A stretch of DNA of 23,679 bases from IMG/VR virus record IMGVR_UViG_3300034105_001215, positions 1 through 23,679 of that record. One strand, 5' to 3'. The first letter of the stretch is position 1. Every line of letters begins with the position of its first letter. The notes under the pieces were generated by a model that was not told the origin of the DNA, did no database searches, and saw only the letters and a program-made list of their open reading frames with translations. A program made the translations under genes and the position numbers. Of the stretch, positions 21,691-23,679 are shown piece by piece. The DNA comes from a virus.

Positions 21691-21792
21691 AGGGAGTTCG
21701 CAAGTACTTTACAAATTGGTGGAACGGGAGCTAAACAAAGTAGTCATAATTAGCAAGTTAGTAAGATAGGTGGGAAAGGCTAACATTTTTTT
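21691..21792 (+). ncRNA. Candidate structured RNA after ninG
   Basis: A 90-base segment without a start codon has 37 G+C (41%) against about 30% in neighbouring structural genes. Three consecutive potential hairpins are visible. The first is AGTTC GCAA GTACT (21695-21708), with a GNRA loop and one U-U mismatch. The second pairs GCTAA (21730-21734) with TTAGC (21750-21754). The third pairs GTTAG (21757-21761) with CTAAC (21780-21784) and is followed by seven T (21786-21792). It could be a small RNA, a 3' UTR structure or a decayed gene. No known family was recognised and it is not a tRNA (no T-loop consensus). Confidence 0.35.
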
Positions 21793-21823
21793 AAAATTTT
21801 TTGTTTTTGTTTTTCTTTGTTTT

Positions 21824-21853
21824 AAAAGGCTACTGTAAAAGGTAGCTTTTTTT
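21824..21853 (+). terminator. Terminator before the replication operon
   Basis: The stem GCTAC (21829-21833) with GTAGC (21842-21846) is flanked by AAAA/TTTT and followed by seven T. A bulged G interrupts the extension. Confidence 0.75.
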
Positions 21854-21910
21854 ATTTGTTAAAGTTGTGTTAAAATATTTTAATATAGTTTTATATTCAA
21901 AAAACAGTTA

Positions 21911-21918
21911 TATATTTG
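21911..21918 (+). promoter_or_regulatory. Promoter of the recombination/replication genes
   Basis: The -7 box TATATTTG lies 31 bases before ATG 21949, with a TTTT stretch at 21889-21892 about 19 bases upstream in the -33 position. It follows a terminator, as expected for a new transcription unit. Confidence 0.65.
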
Positions 21919-21948
21919 CATAACAATAACAATTAAAAACAAAACATT

Positions 21949-22041
21949 ATGAAACAACATTTAAAAGATTTCGGATTATCATTAGCATTTATGGTTACAC
22001 TTACATTAATTTATTTAACACTAACTTTTTATTTTTTATAG
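21949..22041 (+). CDS. 30-aa single-pass membrane peptide
   Basis: A short frame from ATG 21949 to TAG 22039-22041 encodes 30 residues. After a basic start (MKQHLKDFG) the rest is one hydrophobic helix (LSLAFMVTLTLIYLTLTFYF). It is the first gene after the promoter, with an A-rich leader, and ends one base before the next start. These features argue for a real gene even though it is short. It might associate replication or early proteins with the membrane, or be a superinfection-related peptide. Function unknown. Confidence 0.5.
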   Translation: MKQHLKDFGLSLAFMVTLTLIYLTLTFYFL

Positions 22042-22042
22042 T

Positions 22043-22228
22043 ATGAAAGATTTAATAGACTACCAAAGATTTCAAATAGAAAGTTTACAGGCAAGAGTTT
22101 GCGAACTTGAAAATGTAAACAACGTATTATCAGGATATTGTTTTGAAGCATTAGACAAAGATTGCCCAAAAGAATACAAATTAATTATTAAAAAAGAAAT
22201 TTATAACTTAACATTAAAAACAAATTAA
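22043..22228 (+). CDS. Coiled-coil protein (61 aa)
   Basis: The 61-residue protein has a strong heptad-like helix (YQRFQIESLQARVCELENVN, residues 7-26), then VLSGYCFEALDKDCP and a basic amphipathic C-terminal helix (EYKLIIKKEIYNLTLKTN). It contains three Cys without a CxxC pair. It is an early gene of unknown role in this kind of phage, and it sits in the same operon as the ERF annealase. Confidence 0.6.
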   Translation: MKDLIDYQRFQIESLQARVCELENVNNVLSGYCFEALDKDCPKEYKLIIKKEIYNLTLKTN

Positions 22229-22229
22229 A

Positions 22230-22328
22230 ATGGAAAGTGAATGTTGTGGTGCAGGAGAATGGATAGAAGATACAGGAATATGTGCAGCTTGTAAAGAACA
22301 CGCTGAATTTATAGAAATAGAAGAATAA
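22230..22328 (+). CDS. 32-aa zinc-ribbon-like acidic peptide
   Basis: A short frame from ATG 22230 to TAA 22326-22328 encodes 32 residues with two Cys pairs: ECCGAGEW (Cys5, Cys6) and GICAACKEH (Cys18, Cys21). An acidic end follows (AEFIEIEE). The same A-rich leader (CAAATTAAAATGG) is used here and before the ERF gene, supporting real translation. From memory, very similar micro-proteins (CCGA...C..CKEH) occur in early regions of Bacteroidetes phages. Metal binding is inferred. Confidence 0.6.
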   Translation: MESECCGAGEWIEDTGICAACKEHAEFIEIEE

Positions 22329-22345
22329 CTTAAAAACAAATTAAA

Positions 22346-22888
22346 ATGGAATTAACATTAAATCAAAAACTGTCTTTAATTCAAAAAGAATTTAAAGCTA
22401 ACAAATCAAAATTTAATAGTTTTGGTAAATATAATTTTAGAAGTGCAGAAGATATTTTAGAAGCATTAAAACCATACAATGAAAAATACCAAGTAAACTT
22501 TACAATAACAGAATCAATAGTGGAATCACAATTTTTACAATTTCCAATGTTACGCTCAGTCGCTGCAATAAGCGATGATTTAGACACATTAACTGCTTCA
22601 GCTATAGTTGGTGTAGACTTAGAACAAAAAGGAATGCAAATGCCACAAAAGTTTGGTTCTGCAAGTTCATACGCTAAGAAATATGCATTGGGTAACTTAT
22701 TACTTATTGATGATACACAAGATTCTGATGCAACTAATAAAGGTGAAAAAGATGATAAAAAATGGTTAAACTTAAATACACCTGAATTTAAAAAAGCAGT
22801 TGAATACGTTAAAGGTGGTGGTTCTGTTTCTGCAATAGAATCTAAATATAAAATGACTAAGGAAGTTAAAGACGAATTAAGTGAATAA
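22346..22888 (+). CDS. ERF-family single-strand annealing protein
   Basis: The 180-residue protein matches the ERF family. It has LIQKEFKANKSKFNSFGKYN with NFRSAEDILEALKP at residues 12-42. A strand-rich middle leads to QKFGSASSYAKKYALGNLLL (about 101-120) and LIDDTQDSDA. ERF proteins anneal complementary single strands and promote circularisation or recombination-dependent replication of the phage genome. The C-terminal part (KAVEYVKGGGSVSAIESKYK) is an accessory region that probably binds SSB or other partners. It lies directly upstream of the SSB-like gene. Confidence 0.9.
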   Translation: MELTLNQKLSLIQKEFKANKSKFNSFGKYNFRSAEDILEALKPYNEKYQVNFTITESIVESQFLQFPMLRSVAAISDDLDTLTASAIVGVDLEQKGMQMPQKFGSASSYAKKYALGNLLLIDDTQDSDATNKGEKDDKKWLNLNTPEFKKAVEYVKGGGSVSAIESKYKMTKEVKDELSE

Positions 22889-22945
22889 TAAAAACTGAAT
22901 AGCTGACAACAGTAAAAAAAGGTAAGCAAATTAAATAAATAAATT

Positions 22946-23242
22946 ATGAGTGCATTAATTAATTTAAGTTTAAGAGTTGACAAATTACCAAAAGAGAAAT
23001 TTGTTCAAGGTAAAGATGGAGCTGTTTATTACAATTTTACTATTGGAGTAAATGATGAATCAAACCAATGGGGACAAAATGTTTCTGCAACAGATTCACA
23101 AACAAAAGAAGAAAGAGAAGCTAAAAAGCCAAAGTCTTATTTAGGTAATGGTAATGTAGTTTGGACTGATGGAAACATTAAATTAGCTGATAAAAAGGTA
23201 GAAGTTACTGCAAAAGAAGTAGAATCGGATTTGCCGTTCTAA
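22946..23242 (+). CDS. SSB-like single-stranded DNA-binding protein (98 aa)
   Basis: The 98-residue protein has a beta-rich N-terminal core (LINLSLRVDKLPKEKFVQG, then GAVYYNFTIGVNDESNQWGQ). A basic Lys-rich loop follows (EREAKKPKSYLG), and then a short linker. The C-terminal tip ESDLPF resembles the acidic DDDIPF tail with which bacterial SSB recruits partners. It probably coats single strands made during recombination. The core is shorter than in E. coli SSB (about 115 residues for the OB-fold), so the OB-fold is likely but not certain. It is placed right after ERF. Confidence 0.7.
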   Translation: MSALINLSLRVDKLPKEKFVQGKDGAVYYNFTIGVNDESNQWGQNVSATDSQTKEEREAKKPKSYLGNGNVVWTDGNIKLADKKVEVTAKEVESDLPF

Positions 23243-23250
23243 ATTTAATT

Positions 23251-23278
23251 GGGTAGTGTAAAAGCTACCCTTTTTTTT
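23251..23278 (+). terminator. Terminator after the SSB-like gene
   Basis: The stem GGGTAG (23251-23256) with CTACCC (23265-23270) is followed by eight T. It may reduce transcription into the ATPase gene, since a new RBS but no clear promoter box follows. Confidence 0.85.
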
Positions 23279-23297
23279 AAACAAAGAAAACAATAAT

Positions 23298-23679
23298 ATG
23301 GATAAAGAAGCACAAAGGTTATTAATGCAAATGTATGAAGAAGATTGCTTTATTAATCCATTAGAAAAAATAGAACATCCAAAACCTGCAATATCATTTG
23401 GAACTAAAAGTTATGAAACAAAAGATGGTGAAGTAAGTTATCCAGTACCTTTAGGAACATACGGAAATTTTAGCTTTATACAAGCACCACCAAAATCAAA
23501 GAAAACATTTTTTGTATCATTATTATCAGCAATTTATTTAGCTGAACATTTACAATCATTTTGCGGTGATTTAAAAGCAAATAGAGAAGACAAACATTTA
23601 GTACATTTTGACACCGAACAAGGGAACTTTCACGCTGCAATGGTATTTAAAAGACCAATTGATATGACTGGAATTAAAT
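23298..23679 (+). CDS. RecA/RepA-like AAA ATPase, N-terminal part
   Basis: A frame from ATG 23298 runs off the window after 127 residues. A Walker A-like loop is QAPPKSKKT (62-70), preceded by a strand (YGNFSFI), and a Walker B-like strand LVHFDTEQG is at 101-109. The layout, with an N-terminal region before a Q-x-PP-x-x-x-KT loop, is that of RepA-like or RecA-related hexameric ATPases (AAA_25). These commonly act as replicative helicase or loader in Bacteroidetes phages. The first glycine of the usual GxxxxGKT is replaced by alanine or proline. The end of the gene is outside the window. Confidence 0.7.
   Translation, partial: MDKEAQRLLMQMYEEDCFINPLEKIEHPKPAISFGTKSYETKDGEVSYPVPLGTYGNFSFIQAPPKSKKTFFVSLLSAIYLAEHLQSFCGDLKANREDKHLVHFDTEQGNFHAAMVFKRPIDMTGIK

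Noticed and set aside
21691-21792. tRNA or protein remnant in the GC-richer segment after ninG
   Set aside because: No T-loop consensus or acceptor pairing was found for a tRNA. The protein frames contain stops and have no start, so only a structured RNA remains as a weak call.
22381-22983. Minus-strand open frame of 200 aa antisense to the ERF gene
   Set aside because: The ERF protein is clear on the plus strand, and the antisense frame is rich in Leu/Phe/Ser as expected of a reverse shadow and crosses into the next gene.

Overview
The window is a stretch of a tailed double-stranded DNA phage, or a prophage, of a Bacteroidetes host (class Flavobacteriia is the likeliest guess). Three things point there: the low GC (roughly 30% in the structural genes), the Bacteroidetes-type promoter -7 boxes (TAnnTTTG), and structural proteins that, from memory, match protein families of Bacteroidetes phages. 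Morphology is probably a long-tailed siphovirus: there is a tape measure, a tail assembly chaperone pair and a gp10-like connector, and no sheath gene was seen. No integrase or recognisable cI-type repressor lies in the window, so lifestyle cannot be decided.

Layout. Positions 1-560 hold three small accessory genes, two of them cysteine-rich. Positions 560-1998 hold the terminase small and large subunits, followed by two tiny genes and a strong terminator at 2493. Positions 2589-9680 are the tail module: assembly chaperone with a candidate -1 frameshift, tail terminator-like protein, gp10-like protein, two large tail-tip proteins and the tape measure. Positions 9748-13257 are the head module: S78/XkdF-like protease, Cys-rich protein, scaffold-like protein, major capsid protein, and two tandem paralogous tube-like proteins. 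Positions 13316-14246 are a very AT-rich cassette of four small minus-strand genes between two exact 38-bp direct repeats. Positions 14253-16947 hold a pre-portal protein, a portal with an extra C-terminal domain, and a head-tail adaptor. Positions 16935-19452 are fibre and receptor-binding genes with an assembly protein. Positions 19494-20694 are a lysis cassette: two holin candidates, a GH24 endolysin and a one-piece spanin. A minus-strand DNA-binding protein (20775-21185) separates this from the recombination and replication genes: NinG-like, small proteins, ERF annealase, an SSB-like protein and the start of a RecA/RepA-type ATPase that runs off the end.

How the parts work together. Terminase, protease, scaffold, capsid and portal build and fill the head. 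The chaperone pair and tape measure build the tail. The fibres bind the host, and the holin, lysozyme and spanin release progeny. ERF, SSB, NinG and the ATPase form a recombination-dependent replication set. Many adjacent genes overlap by ATGA or a few bases, so translational coupling is probable.

The observations most worth a second look are the U_UUU_UUU frameshift with dual-coding sequence (about 3074-3337), the 38-bp-repeat-bounded reverse cassette (a moron candidate), a GC-enriched untranslated segment after ninG that could be a structured RNA, the portal C-terminal domain, and a 26-residue motif shared between the tail-tip protein and a small fibre-region protein.
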